Assembly (NCBI GenBank): GCA_002307175.1
Contig: DBTS01000118.1
Span: 1 to 59,553 of the forward strand
DNA from: Rhodocyclaceae bacterium UBA1310
Lineage (GTDB): Bacteria; Pseudomonadota; Gammaproteobacteria; Burkholderiales; Rhodocyclaceae
Length of the DNA: 59,553 bases
Direction: 5' to 3'
Below the pieces are notes generated by a model. The model did not search any database, was not told the DNA's origin, and saw nothing but the letters and a program-made list of their open reading frames with translations. The translations under genes were made by a program, and so were the position numbers. Within the stretch, counting starts at the first letter, position 1. Each line of letters opens with the position of its first letter. Below, piece by piece: positions 33,369-42,859 of the stretch.

Positions 33369-33959
33369 TTAATTTATATACTTAACACACTTTGCAGGGA
33401 CTCCAACGGCAATACAAGAGGCTTCGATTTCACTAGCAACTAAACTCATTGCCCCTATTACTGAATTTTTATTAATCACCGCACCCTTTAGCACCATCGA
33501 CCCTGCGCCAACAAAAACATTTTCATTTATAATTATTGGAATCACTTTTGCATTTTTTAATCCAGACCGGCGTCTTCCTTTGGGTTCGATCGAATGAAAA
33601 TCCGTATCCATTATCAATACATTAGCTCCAAGAATTGTATTCTCTAAAATCCTAATGCTTTTGGCTGCACATATAGTTACCCCGCTCGCACCAACATTAT
33701 TTCCTAAAACTATTAGAGCATCCTCCGTAATAGCTCTAATTATTACCTTTTGCCTAACACCTAAAGCCGTAAAAAGAGGATCAGAACAAAGAACTACGTT
33801 ATCACCAATAAAAATTTGCCCCTTTGCTTTGCATTCAATTATTGGCCAGCCAAAGAATATAACTTGGCGGCCAACAACAATCCCTTTTCTTTTTAAGCAC
33901 CAACAATATATTGGGCTAAAAATTTTTTTCCAAAAAAAACCTTTGATTTTTTTATACAC
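33369..33959 (-). CDS. Hexapeptide-repeat acyltransferase
   Basis: The 196-residue protein has left-handed beta-helix repeats (for example IFIGDNVVLCSDPLF, IRILENTILGANVLIMDTDF, VFVGAGSMVLKGAVINKNSV) and ends with GVPAKCVKYI. It contains the H of MDTDFHS, which in this family acts near the active site. It probably acetylates a sugar of the repeat unit. It is followed closely by wzx (one base). Confidence 0.88.
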   Translation of the reverse strand: MYKKIKGFFWKKIFSPIYCWCLKRKGIVVGRQVIFFGWPIIECKAKGQIFIGDNVVLCSDPLFTALGVRQKVIIRAITEDALIVLGNNVGASGVTICAAKSIRILENTILGANVLIMDTDFHSIEPKGRRRSGLKNAKVIPIIINENVFVGAGSMVLKGAVINKNSVIGAMSLVASEIEASCIAVGVPAKCVKYIN

Positions 33960-34019
33960 AACATCACCACACCAAAATGTTATACATAAAGAAAATTCAC
34001 TATTTAAATTCTAAATTTT

Positions 34020-35093
34020 TTACTTTTTATAAGCAGAAACAGTTTTATTTATTCCCAGTTGCAGATTCAATTTTGGTTTCCATCCCATTTCATTTAATCG
34101 CACACTATCCATCAATTTTTTTGAAGGTCCATCTGGTTTGGATATATCAAACATGAAGCCTCCTTTATACCCAACGGCGTTGGCGACGACTTCTGCTGTT
34201 TCCTTAATAGTTAAATCTGACCCATATCCAACATTGATGTGCGAACACATTGGCTCTGTATTCGCATCGTAGGTCGCTTTATCAAGGTTCATCACAAAAA
34301 CACTGGCGGAAGCCATATCGTCCACGTGCAGAAATTCGCGGTAGACAGTGCCTGTTCCCCATAGCACGACCTCGCCTTTGGGGGTAGTCTTTGACTGGAG
34401 AGTGATAGGGGAATCGGGGTCCAGCCCGATCATGGCTTTGATATCGGGGGGGATGGCACCGTATTTCTGCTCGTCTGCAATGATTCCGGCAATATTGCCC
34501 TCCATCGCGAGCTTGGCGAGATGGAATTTGCGGATCATGGCCGGGAGTACATGGCTATTGGCGAGGTGGTAGTTATCGCCAGGACCATAGAGATTGGTCG
34601 GCATCACGCTGCGATAGTCGGTGCTGTACTGGCGGTTGTAGCTTTCGCAAAGCTTGATGCCGGCGATCTTTGCAATGGCGTAGGGCTCATTGGTGGGCTC
34701 CAGAGGGCCCGTGAGGAGGGCATCTTCCCTCATGGGCTGGGGAACGGCCTTGGGGTAGATGCAGCTGGAGCCGAGAAAGAGGAGTTTTTGCACGCCATTG
34801 CGGTAGGCCGCATCGATGACGTTGGCCTCGATCATGAGGTTTTTGTAGATGAATTCGGCGGGATAGGTGTTGTTGGCATGGATGCCACCAACTTTGGCTG
34901 CGGCGAGGTAGACCTGATCGGGTTTTTCCTGGGCGAAAAAGGCGCGCACGGCGGCCTGATCGGTGAGATCGAGCTCGGCATGGGTACGCGTGATGATATT
35001 GGCGTAGCCCTGTGCCTGGAGCTGGCGGACGATGGCGGAGCCGACCATGCCACGATGGCCTGCGACGAAGATCTTTTGCTGTTTCGGGTCCAT
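34020..35093 (-). CDS. fcl: GDP-L-fucose synthase
   Basis: The 357-residue SDR protein has KIFVAGHRGMVGSAIVRQL (about 7-25), the catalytic LFLGSSCIYPK and YAIAKIAGIKLCE, and the substrate-site MPTNLYGPGDNYH. It makes GDP-L-fucose from GDP-4-keto-6-deoxymannose, the product of Gmd encoded next upstream. It is longer than E. coli WcaG (321 residues) because of an insertion around IADEQKYGAIPPDIK. The last 80-100 codons are A+T-rich like the cassette downstream, whereas the rest is GC-rich: the gene looks chimeric. Confidence 0.95.
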   Translation of the reverse strand: MDPKQQKIFVAGHRGMVGSAIVRQLQAQGYANIITRTHAELDLTDQAAVRAFFAQEKPDQVYLAAAKVGGIHANNTYPAEFIYKNLMIEANVIDAAYRNGVQKLLFLGSSCIYPKAVPQPMREDALLTGPLEPTNEPYAIAKIAGIKLCESYNRQYSTDYRSVMPTNLYGPGDNYHLANSHVLPAMIRKFHLAKLAMEGNIAGIIADEQKYGAIPPDIKAMIGLDPDSPITLQSKTTPKGEVVLWGTGTVYREFLHVDDMASASVFVMNLDKATYDANTEPMCSHINVGYGSDLTIKETAEVVANAVGYKGGFMFDISKPDGPSKKLMDSVRLNEMGWKPKLNLQLGINKTVSAYKK

Positions 35094-35308
35094 TTGGAAA
35101 TATCCTGTTGTTTTGGCCTGGGTGTTTCAGCAAGCGGTGAGCCGGGCGGCCTCAGGCAAAGTGCCTGCCCGGTTCGGGTGGAGAGTTGCGGCCCCACACA
35201 GGCCACGCCGAGACTTACGCAATCGCCCCTGCACAGTCATTCGCCTGCAAGCTCTGCTGTGCTGGGCAGAGCGCCGGACTGCAAGAGCGATCCGGCGGGA
35301 AGACATTT

Positions 35309-36427
35309 TCAATGCTCCACGGCGACCGGAACATCGAAACCGTGCTTTTTGAGGAGCGCGGATCGCTGGGCATCGCGAAGATCGTTGGCGACCATTTCGG
35401 CACACATCTGGCGAACGCCAATTTCGGGCTCCCAGCCAAGGCGGGCCTTGGCCTTGGCAGGATCACCAAGAAGGGTTTCGACCTCTGAGGGGCGGAAGTA
35501 GCGGGGATCAATCCGCAGGATGACATCGCCGGGTTTGACGGCGATGGCTTTATCGCCCTCTACCTTGACGACACGGGCGGTTTCGTTGACGCCGCTGCCT
35601 TCAAATTCGAGATGGATGCCAAGCTCAAGGGCGCTCCATTCGATGAACTGGCGGACGGTATGCTGCTGGCCGGTGGCGATGACGAAATCTTCGGGCTTAT
35701 CCTGCTGGAGCATGAGCCACTGCATGCGGACGTAATCTTTGGCGTGGCCCCAATCGCGCAGGGAATCGATGTTGCCCATGTAGAGGCAGGATTCGAGGCC
35801 GAGGGCGATATTGGCGAGGCCACGGGTGATTTTGCGTGTGACGAAGGTTTCGCCACGGCGCGGGGATTCGTGGTTGAAGAGGATGCCGTTGCAAGCATAG
35901 AGCCCGTAGGCTTCACGATAGTTGACGGTGATCCAGTAGGCGTAAAGCTTGGCGACAGCGTACGGGCTGCGGGGGTAGAAGGGGGTAGTTTCCTTCTGGG
36001 GGGTTTCCTGCACGAGGCCGTAGAGCTCGGAGGTGGATGCCTGATAGAAGCGGGTTTTGTTTTCTAGGCCGAGGAAGCGGATGGCTTCGAGCAGGCGCAA
36101 TGCGCCTATGGCATCGACATCGGCGGTGTACTCGGGAGATTCGAAGGAGACGGCGACGTGGGACTGGGCGCCGAGGTTGTAGACTTCATCTGGCACGACC
36201 TCGCGGAGGATGCGCGTGAGGTTGGAGGTGTCGGAGAGGTCGCCATAATGGAGCTTGAAGCGGGCATCTTCGATGTGGGGGTCCTGATACAGGTGATCGA
36301 TGCGCTGGGTGTTGAAGAGTGAGGAGCGGCGCTTGATGCCGTGGACTTCGTAGCCCTTGGAGAGCAGGAGTTCGGCGAGGTAGGAGCCGTCTTGCCCGGT
36401 GATGCCTGTGATGAGTGCTTTCTTCAT
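35309..36427 (-). CDS. gmd: GDP-mannose 4,6-dehydratase
   Basis: The 372-residue protein is full length for Gmd: NADP site ALITGITGQDGSYLAELL (about 4-21), GIKRRSS, the catalytic Thr-Glu-Tyr-Lys set in ASTSELYGLVQ and YPRSPYAVAKLYAYW, and the substrate-binding NHESPRRGETFVTRKIT. It converts GDP-mannose to GDP-4-keto-6-deoxymannose. It lies between manC and fcl; a 215-base gap without a gene separates it from fcl. Confidence 0.97.
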   Translation of the reverse strand: MKKALITGITGQDGSYLAELLLSKGYEVHGIKRRSSLFNTQRIDHLYQDPHIEDARFKLHYGDLSDTSNLTRILREVVPDEVYNLGAQSHVAVSFESPEYTADVDAIGALRLLEAIRFLGLENKTRFYQASTSELYGLVQETPQKETTPFYPRSPYAVAKLYAYWITVNYREAYGLYACNGILFNHESPRRGETFVTRKITRGLANIALGLESCLYMGNIDSLRDWGHAKDYVRMQWLMLQQDKPEDFVIATGQQHTVRQFIEWSALELGIHLEFEGSGVNETARVVKVEGDKAIAVKPGDVILRIDPRYFRPSEVETLLGDPAKAKARLGWEPEIGVRQMCAEMVANDLRDAQRSALLKKHGFDVPVAVEH

Positions 36428-36540
36428 TGGATTTTCACCTGTAATTCGTTGATCAATCGGTTTATCCGGTATGAATAGCGGCCAGGGGTTGCTAAGCCGC
36501 TATGCGGAAATTCGGGTTCTGTGGGGCTGGGTAGGTGGCT

Positions 36541-37998
36541 CTATACGGCTGCGGCGACCCTCCCGTAGGTGTCTTCGAAGCGGACGATGTCGTCTTCGCC
36601 AAGATAGGCGCCTGACTGGACTTCGATGAGTTCGAGCGGCACTTTGCCGGGGTTGGCGAGGCGGTGGTTGGCGCCCAGCGGGATGTAGGTGGATTGGTTT
36701 TCGCTGAGGAGAAAGGTTTCTCCATCGCGGGTAATTTCGGCAGTGCCGCGCACGACGATCCAGTGCTCGGCGCGGTGGTGATGCATCTGCAGGCTGAGGC
36801 GGGCGCCGGGGTTGACAATGATGCGTTTGACCTGGAAGCGCGCGCCTTCATCGACGCTGTCGTAAGAGCCCCAGGGGCGATAGACCTTGCGATGCTGGGC
36901 GACGAGGGGCTTATCTTCGAGCTTGAGGCGGGCGACGATATGGCGCACATCCTGGGCGTGGGATTTATCGACGACCATGACGGCATCGGCGGTTTCGACG
37001 ATGACGAGATCTTTGACGCCGATAGCAGCAACGAGGCGGCTCTTGGAGAAGATGAGGCTGTTGGTGGTGTCTTCGAGCATGACATGGCCCTGGAGGACGT
37101 TGCCCGCATCATCTTTGGCGCTGACTTTCCAGAGGGCATCCCAGGCGCCGACATCGCTCCACCCGGCACTCATGGGGACAACAACAACGCTGCCCAGCTC
37201 GGGGTGCTCGGGGAGGTGCTCCATGACGGCATAGTCGATGGAGTTAGCGGGGCTTTTGGTGAAGGCCTGGGCATCGACACGGATGAAATCGTTATCCTGC
37301 TCGGCGCCCTTGACTGCGGCTTCGCAGGCCTGGGCGATTTCGGGCTGGAGGGTGGCGAGGGCTTTGAGCCAGAGGCTGGCGCGAAGCATGAAGATGCCGG
37401 CATTCCAGAGGTGGTGGCCAGCGGCGATGTATTCTGCGGCACGCTGGGCATCGGGCTTTTCGATAAAGGCGGAGAGCTGACGGGCGCTGCGGGCGCCGGC
37501 CACGAGGGCGCCGGTGCGGAGGTAGCCATAGCCGGTTTCGGGATGGTCGGGGACGATGCCGAAGGTGACGATGGCGCCTTTTTTGGCTTGTTTGAGCCCC
37601 TCTTCCATGGCGGAGAGGAAGGCGGGGTTATCGGTGACGATCTGGTCCGCCGGCATAACGAGGAGGATGGGGTCTTCCCCTTCGGCAGTGGCGATGAGGG
37701 CGGCAAGCTGGAGCGCGGGGGCAGTGTTGCGCCCGATGGGCTCAAGCACGATGCGGCTGGCGACCTTGCCGACCTGGCGGAGTTGCTCGGCAATGATGAA
37801 GCGGTGATCTTCATTGGTGACAACGATGGGGGCGGCTATCGGGATGCCGGCATCGAAGCCATCAAGACGGCCTGCGGTGATCTGCAGGAGGGACTGTGCA
37901 CCCGTGAGGGGAAGCAGCTGCTTGGGGTATGACTCGCGGGAGGCGGGCCAGAGACGGGTGCCGGAGCCCCCGGAAAGAATGATTGGTTGAAACAGCAT
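36541..37998 (-). CDS. manC: Mannose-1-phosphate guanylyltransferase / mannose-6-phosphate isomerase
   Basis: The 485-residue protein has the pyrophosphorylase signature PIILSGGSGTRLWPASRESY (about 5-24) and the zinc-cupin isomerase domain near the C-terminus, with LSLQMHHHRAEHWIVVRGTA (about 405-424) and NQSTYIPLGANHRLANPGK. It supplies GDP-mannose for gmd and fcl. The first Met of the conserved domain, at 37998, is taken as start; the longer frame upstream is not conserved. Confidence 0.95.
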   Translation of the reverse strand: MLFQPIILSGGSGTRLWPASRESYPKQLLPLTGAQSLLQITAGRLDGFDAGIPIAAPIVVTNEDHRFIIAEQLRQVGKVASRIVLEPIGRNTAPALQLAALIATAEGEDPILLVMPADQIVTDNPAFLSAMEEGLKQAKKGAIVTFGIVPDHPETGYGYLRTGALVAGARSARQLSAFIEKPDAQRAAEYIAAGHHLWNAGIFMLRASLWLKALATLQPEIAQACEAAVKGAEQDNDFIRVDAQAFTKSPANSIDYAVMEHLPEHPELGSVVVVPMSAGWSDVGAWDALWKVSAKDDAGNVLQGHVMLEDTTNSLIFSKSRLVAAIGVKDLVIVETADAVMVVDKSHAQDVRHIVARLKLEDKPLVAQHRKVYRPWGSYDSVDEGARFQVKRIIVNPGARLSLQMHHHRAEHWIVVRGTAEITRDGETFLLSENQSTYIPLGANHRLANPGKVPLELIEVQSGAYLGEDDIVRFEDTYGRVAAAV

Positions 37999-38734
37999 GA
38001 CGTGCGATCCGAATGCGTGGAAGTTTGCCTTCCGTGTGGATGGATTTCCGCACTTCTTCCTTATTGGCGAATTTCCATCTTTGCTACCCAGCCGGCACAA
38101 ATTATTACCCCTACCCTGGTCACACAGATCAGGATTGGCATTGCCGGCTAGACCCCGAGAACATCGTGTAGATCAATCCCTCTGCGATATGCCCATGATT
38201 TATGTTATTGACATTACAGCAGGCAACACCTTCACCTGTAACGCGGCAAACATAGGCGCATCGCCAGGCGATCAGTTATCTTTTAGCTGTGCTGCGCCGC
38301 ACTGGGAGGTACACGTCCAGGCGACGGGCTGCAGTGGTAAGGACACTTGCCGTGAGAATTGATTCTGCGTGACACTCGACGCGGTTTGCACGATTTTGTC
38401 ATGTGACGCTGCAGTGGAGTTGAGCCAAATTGCAAGACTGGCCACCATTACCAATGCACAACGAATATAGATGTTCAAGATACGCCTCCACACTTAGACG
38501 GTTTCAGTCCTACCCGTTCGGGCATGACACCAGAAAAGGCCTTATGCAACCAAAGCTCATCCGAAATTTGTCTTTTATTAGCGTTCTTATAGAAAACACC
38601 TGTCTCCAACTTCATATTACGTCAGCCCCTTCAGAAGTAAGTGAGAACCAGTTCTCAATCCATATCAAATTTTTGTAGTGCTGAATCTCTGGAAACGCGA
38701 TGCGTGTGAATTGCGTGCCCATTTTTCATACCCT
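37999..38734. other. Gap between wcaJ-like gene and manC
   Basis: About 740 bases without a sure gene. A rightward frame ending at 38362 (from MIYVIDITAGNTFTCNAAN) reads like a short beta protein with four cysteines but has no ribosome binding site. A leftward small frame at 38272-38478 is listed separately. The gap probably holds the promoter of the manC-led transcript. Confidence 0.45.
38272..38478 (-). CDS. Possible small secreted protein
   Basis: A frame of 68 residues starting at a TTG with GGAGG six bases upstream. The first 25 residues (NIYIRCALVMVASLAIWLN) look like a signal peptide ending STAA, followed by a polar stretch with two cysteines near the end. It resembles no family I know. 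The alternative start GTG at 38493 lacks a site. The support is the signal peptide and ribosome binding site only. Confidence 0.35.
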   Translation of the reverse strand: MNIYIRCALVMVASLAIWLNSTAASHDKIVQTASSVTQNQFSRQVSLPLQPVAWTCTSQCGAAQLKDN

Positions 38735-40141
38735 TTAGTACGCTGCGCTATCTTTGGCAACGAGCCCAACGGTGCGCAGGATGATTTTGAGATCAAGTGC
38801 GAGGGACCAGTTGCGGAGGTAGTAGAGATCAAGCTGGATGCGGCGCTCCATCTTGTCGACGGTGTCTGTTTCGCCACGGGCGCCATTGATCTGGGCGAAG
38901 CCGGTGATGCCGGGGCGCACTTTGTGGCGAACCATGTAACCCTTGATGAGCTTGCGATATTGCTCGTTGTGGGCTACGGCGTGTGGGCGGGGGCCGACGA
39001 TGCTCATGCGGCCCTGGAGCACGTTGATAAACTGGGGGAGTTCGTCCAGCGAAGTTCTGCGCAGGAAGGCGCCAACACGGGTGACGCGGGCATCATTGCG
39101 GGTGGCCTGGCGGACGACGGCACCATCATCAGTGGTGGTCATGGAGCGAAATTTGTAGACGTAGATTTCTTGCCCATCGAGACCATAACGACGCTGCCGG
39201 AAGATAATCGGGCCGGGCGAAGAGATGCGAACGGCGATGGCGCAGGCAAGCAGAAGTGGCGAAATCAGCAGAAGAATGATGCTGGCGAGCGTGAGGTCTT
39301 CGAGGCGCTTGACGACGCCACTGACACCAGCAAATGGGCTTTCGCAGACGGCAACGACGGGGATGCCTTCAAGCATGTCCACCCGGCCCTGAATGACATC
39401 GGTGATGAAGATGTCTGGCACAAAGAAAATGGATGAGGTGGTGTCTTTAAGGGCATCAAGCAGCGCGATGACACGCGGCTGGGAGGCCATGGGCAGGGTG
39501 ATGTAGATCTGCTCGATATTGTTGGCACGGACGTAGTCGGCAAGGTGGGTGAGATCGCCGAGCATGGGGAGATCGCCGACGATCTGGCCGATGCGATCGC
39601 GCCCGCGATCATCGAAGAAGCCTTTGAATTCGATGCCGGAGTAGTGATTGCCACGGAAGTAGCCGGCGAGCATGGAGCCGGTTTCGTTGCCGCCGATAAT
39701 GACGGCGCTGCGCGAGGAGCTGGAGAGAACGTTGTATACGATGCGACGGGCCAGTTCGTGCCCGGCAAACAGGACAACGGGCGTGAGCACTACCCAGGCG
39801 AGAACCACGCGGGAATCGTAGTAGCGGAGGGTGCCGGAGACGTAGCCAAATATGTATAAGCTTATGCAAACAGCAAACCATGCACTGAGCGAGCGGCCAA
39901 ACATGTGGGTGCGGCTCTCGGAGAGGCTGAGAATGCCGGGAAAGAGCAGCAGAAAGGCAAGCAGGGAGAGCAGTACGTATTGCAGGCCGAAATCGACTCC
40001 AAGCCAGATGGCGCAGATGACGAGGGTGAGGACTGTGAGTGTGGGGCCGAGGGCTGTTTCAATGCAGCCGATGAGGGGAATCCGCGCACGGATGCCCTGG
40101 GTTTTGCCTGTCCATGACCAGTTCGCAGCTCTAGTTAACAC
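38735..40141 (-). CDS. wcaJ: Undecaprenyl-phosphate glucose phosphotransferase (WcaJ-like)
   Basis: The 468-residue protein has four to five N-terminal membrane helices, a CoA-binding-like domain (SAVIIGGNETGSMLAGYF, about 144-161), a further helix (about 282-303) and the cytoplasmic sugar-transferase domain with YKFRSM, RRTSLDELPQF, GPRPHAVAHNEQY and KVRPGITGFAQINGARGET. It starts each repeat unit by moving a sugar phosphate to undecaprenyl phosphate. It is the first gene of the leftward polysaccharide locus. The start codon is GTG with GGAGGG about nine bases upstream. Confidence 0.95.
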   Translation of the reverse strand: MLTRAANWSWTGKTQGIRARIPLIGCIETALGPTLTVLTLVICAIWLGVDFGLQYVLLSLLAFLLLFPGILSLSESRTHMFGRSLSAWFAVCISLYIFGYVSGTLRYYDSRVVLAWVVLTPVVLFAGHELARRIVYNVLSSSSRSAVIIGGNETGSMLAGYFRGNHYSGIEFKGFFDDRGRDRIGQIVGDLPMLGDLTHLADYVRANNIEQIYITLPMASQPRVIALLDALKDTTSSIFFVPDIFITDVIQGRVDMLEGIPVVAVCESPFAGVSGVVKRLEDLTLASIILLLISPLLLACAIAVRISSPGPIIFRQRRYGLDGQEIYVYKFRSMTTTDDGAVVRQATRNDARVTRVGAFLRRTSLDELPQFINVLQGRMSIVGPRPHAVAHNEQYRKLIKGYMVRHKVRPGITGFAQINGARGETDTVDKMERRIQLDLYYLRNWSLALDLKIILRTVGLVAKDSAAY

Positions 40142-40867
40142 GCGACCTGCCCTCCATGTTGATCAGCCCTGCGGCGCAGCTTTTGGCTGCGGCGACGCGT
40201 GCTGGTGCCTACGAAACTTGGGGAAACTGCTCTATTTACACACCCGTCAATTCGCTGCGACATATTCCGACGGCAACATGAAGACGGCATGACGATGCTG
40301 GCGTACCGATACGGGAATGCGCATTGAGCGCGGGAATAAGAAGCACTGAAAGATGTGGACCAACTGAGTGACAAACTGAGTTGGTGCCATCTGTAAAGCC
40401 AGTTGATGAACCTGAAAACAACCAGCAAGCAGACAACAATCATTCAGCCACTTCTCTGCTTTATTCTATGAAAGCGATTTCAGTATGCCAGCCCAGCCCT
40501 CCGGATCTCAGGAACGATTTCACGGTGAATTACAAAATTAGTCTCGCCGAAACAATCGGACACAAGCCAGAGACATTCTCCGCCCAGAATGCTTAGTTCG
40601 TCGGCATACCATCGGGCACGCACCAACTTGCAGCGCGATGCACGAAAAGATGCATGCGTGGGGTGAGCGGTGTGTCTCAAACAAAGCAGGGAGCGCGATG
40701 ACCACCATCAGGCGAGATGAAAGCCCCACGTTGCCAGAAAGGTTATCGTCACCACTTTGCTTAGGTTTTTGCGAACCCGGAGTTCGGACGTTCGGGCAGG
40801 ATGCCGATTTTGTGGGATGCCCACGAGCAAAGCGAATTGCACCAAACGCGTATTCCGTTTTTGAACG

Positions 40868-41071
40868 CCCCACAGTTCTCCGTGGGAGAGTACGTCTCAC
40901 CGCTCTGCGGGGAACCCCACTCACGATCATGGCACACTACTGGAATAGGCTATGACGGTTTACTGGTTTTGCTTTTAAGGCGGGGAAGATCGTTATCCGG
41001 GCAAGCATGGTGGCGCGGTCACCGCGGAGCGGTGTGTCTGCATTCCCGCAGGGGAACCGTGAGAACAATCA
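40868..41071. repeat. Composite inverted repeat related to 14290-14504
   Basis: The left arm has CTCCGTGGGAGAGTACGTCT and CACCGCTCTGCGGGG. The right arm has GGTCACCGCGGAGCGGTGTG then CTGCATTCCC. They match the arms of 14290-14504 in the same order. The interior differs. Confidence 0.65.
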
Positions 41072-41194
41072 GGGAATGAGCGGCGCGTCGTTGCTCCCTG
41101 CGGAGCCCTACGAAAGGCGGCGCGGTGGGAATGTGCTGGTATTATTTGTACGCTAATGGGTTTTGAAATGCAGCGTAAGACGTGGCTTGGCGTA

Positions 41195-41686
41195 TTACCA
41201 TGTTTTGATGGCCAGTTTTTCGGCCGGCCCTTGTTCAATAACGCGGATGTAGTGGCAATCGGGGAAGCAGGCACAACCAAGGAATGCTTTACCAGCGTTG
41301 TTGCCGCTTTTGGCAATGCGACTTGTCATAGTGCTGCCGCAGCGGAAAACAGTGCGGCACGACTACACCGCCGCAACGAGGATCCCAGCGCAGCGCCGAG
41401 CATGACGATGGGAACGAGACATTGACCATACAAAGCCAGAGACGTGAGAACCGGGCAGATGACGAAGCCGCCCAGCGTCGCAGGCATGTACGCTCCTGCT
41501 TAGCAGTAAGCACATCAGCTCGCGGACTGGCACCCGCGACAACATCCAGAAAAAATATGCGGTGGCGGCTAACAACAACCGCAAGCCACCACGGCAGGAG
41601 CACGGCCAAACCAATAGTATGCCAACCAGGCCGCGATTGACCCGAGTGGCCCTATTGGCCATGCGTTCTCCCCCGATAGCATGCAA
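41195..41686 (-). pseudogene. Remnant of an Mrr-type restriction endonuclease with topoisomerase-like zinc finger
   Basis: Pieces in three minus-strand frames recall membrane-anchored Mrr_cat proteins. AVLLPWWLA and then LAATAYFFWMLSRVPV match the first membrane segment (usual pattern LPWW...YLxLHxxAxxPV). VLTSLALYGQCLVPIVMLGA and SSLRR match the second. The last frame, CGSTMTSRIAKSGNNAGKAF then LGCACFPDC, is the C4 zinc ribbon of topoisomerase I type found at the end of that family. The whole nuclease core (about 120-200 residues with the D-ExK motif) is missing, and at least two frameshifts separate the pieces. Assignment rests on remembered family patterns. Confidence 0.5.
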
Positions 41687-42017
41687 TGTAGTCGCGACAA
41701 CGAGGCGTGTGAGCTTTCAACCTCGCGAACAAGCAAAAGGAAACGCCAATTGTTTTCGCATACGCACACACAGACAAAAGTCTGAACCGTGCGCAGCACT
41801 GGCTGAAACCGATGCGATGACGCTGACTACAATGCAGATACTAAATCACACGAAGCGATTCCGAATGTCGACTATTTCACAGAAATATACAAATTGTGCG
41901 TAGACGGGTGTGCAGGTGAGACGAACCGCCTCCTGGCCGATGAGCCATGCATGTATTGGTTTTCCCGTACATGCCATTAGGGTTTTAGGTGTTTGAGCAA
42001 TGAAATGCTTGTACCCT

Positions 42018-42075
42018 CCGGGCGGAGGGGCGACCGGCGCAATTCCGCTTCGCTGCATTGTTCCCTGCGGTGCCC
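42018..42075. repeat. Member of the palindromic repeat family
   Basis: CCTCCGGGCGGAGGGGCGACCG is followed by GCGCAATTCCGCTTCGCTGC and ATTGTTCCCTGCGGTGCCCT, the arm type also seen at 9364 and 45532. A hairpin word CCACGGTTCTCCGTGG lies nearby at 42188-42203. Confidence 0.6.
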
Positions 42076-42297
42076 TGCGAAAAACAGTGGTCGACAGAAG
42101 TGGCGTGGTGACTGCGGTGCCGGTTTTGCAAGGGTGCCAATGAGCAAAGCGAATCGCACCGAACACGCATTCCGGTTTTGAACACCCCCACGGTTCTCCG
42201 TGGTGGTGATGCGGGGATGGTTTGGGTTGAAGCTGTTTGTGGCGGTTCGCCTGTCGATGGCATGGGGGTGCTCGAACTGGATGGCTCGTTGCGGAGA

Positions 42298-42350
42298 AAC
42301 CTCACGCGGAAGGTGCAATTCGCTGTGCTCATTGGCACCTACGAAAATCA
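42298..42350. repeat. Half-copy of the large palindromic repeat
   Basis: ACCTCACGCGGAAGGTGCAA and TTCGCTGTGCTCATTGGCAC then CTACG equals the left arm of the repeats at 9139, 13823 and 14107. The right arm is missing. Confidence 0.7.
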
Positions 42351-42569
42351 TGCGGCGGTGGAGGTGCCTATCGCATTGAACTGTTTATTTTTGGGCATGC
42401 TTCATTTCCACGTGACACAATAACCATTTGACATTTCGCGGTTTCTCTGAGGGGGTGCGGAGCTGAAATTTCTGCGGACTCTGGCGTGAAGAAGCGCGCC
42501 CAGCGTTCTTCTTGGGACGGAGGGGGAAAACCGGGAAATTGAGAAAATTGCACAAAGGGCTTCCCTTTC

Positions 42570-42588
42570 TAAAATTTATGCTGTAATA
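42570..42588 (+). promoter_or_regulatory. Probable promoter of tRNA-Gln
   Basis: Two -10-like words lie here, TAAAAT (42570-42575, 16 bases after TTGCAC at 42548) and TAATAT (42583-42588), the latter followed by a GC-rich discriminator (GCGCGC), as is usual for stable RNA promoters. The choice between them is uncertain. Confidence 0.4.
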
Positions 42589-42632
42589 TGCGCGCTCTTT
42601 CCGGTTGAGCACAACAGCGCAAACGGACTAGT

Positions 42633-42708
42633 TGGGGTATCGCCAAGTTGGTAAGGCACTGGATTCTGAATCCAGCATCCGAAGGTTCGAGTCCTTCTAC
42701 CCCTGCCA
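42633..42708 (+). tRNA. tRNA-Gln (anticodon CTG)
   Basis: The 76-base sequence folds as a full cloverleaf: acceptor TGGGGTA/TACCCCT, D stem GCC/GGC, anticodon stem CTGGA/TCCAG with loop TTCTGAA, a five-base variable loop CATCC, T arm GAAGG-TTCGAGT-CCTTC, discriminator G and an encoded CCA. The anticodon CTG reads CAG (Gln). The first pair of the acceptor is U1:U72 rather than U:A, which glutaminyl-tRNA synthetase should tolerate because it opens that pair. A terminator follows 12 bases later. Confidence 0.95.
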
Positions 42709-42720
42709 AATTCAGAAAAA

Positions 42721-42743
42721 TGCCTGCACTCGCAGGCATTTTT
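42721..42743 (+). terminator. Rho-independent terminator after tRNA-Gln
   Basis: TGCCTGC and GCAGGCA form a seven-pair stem with loop ACTC, preceded by five A and followed by five T. Confidence 0.93.
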
Positions 42744-42859
42744 CATTTCTGCTTCCGGTTTTTCCCCCTCCCCTCAAAGCCCCCCATTTTTGCTGAGCCG
42801 ATCCGCGCAGGATTCTTTGCGTGCAAAAGCACTGTACGGTTTGGCGCCCAAGGGTGCCC

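Larger units (their letters stand above)
40142..42632. other. Gene-poor region with repeats and a pseudogene
   Basis: About 2.5 kb without an intact gene. It contains palindromic repeat members (40868-41071, 42018-42075, 42298-42350), a degenerate restriction-endonuclease-like gene (41195-41686) and presumably the leftward promoter of the polysaccharide locus just above 40141. Open frames at 41846-42351 are repeat sequence. I see no operator or riboswitch that I can name. Confidence 0.6.

Noticed and set aside
36664..37932. 422-codon open frame on the plus strand
   Set aside because: It lies wholly opposite manC, is full of Gly, Asp and Glu from antisense GC-rich codons, and has no family likeness.
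38153..38362. Short rightward frame with four cysteines before manC
   Set aside because: No ribosome binding site and no recognisable family; kept only as a note in the gap entry.
41289..41686. Hydrophobic 106-107-codon frames read as an intact membrane protein
   Set aside because: The similarity to a known family jumps between frames, which fits a pseudogene rather than an intact gene.
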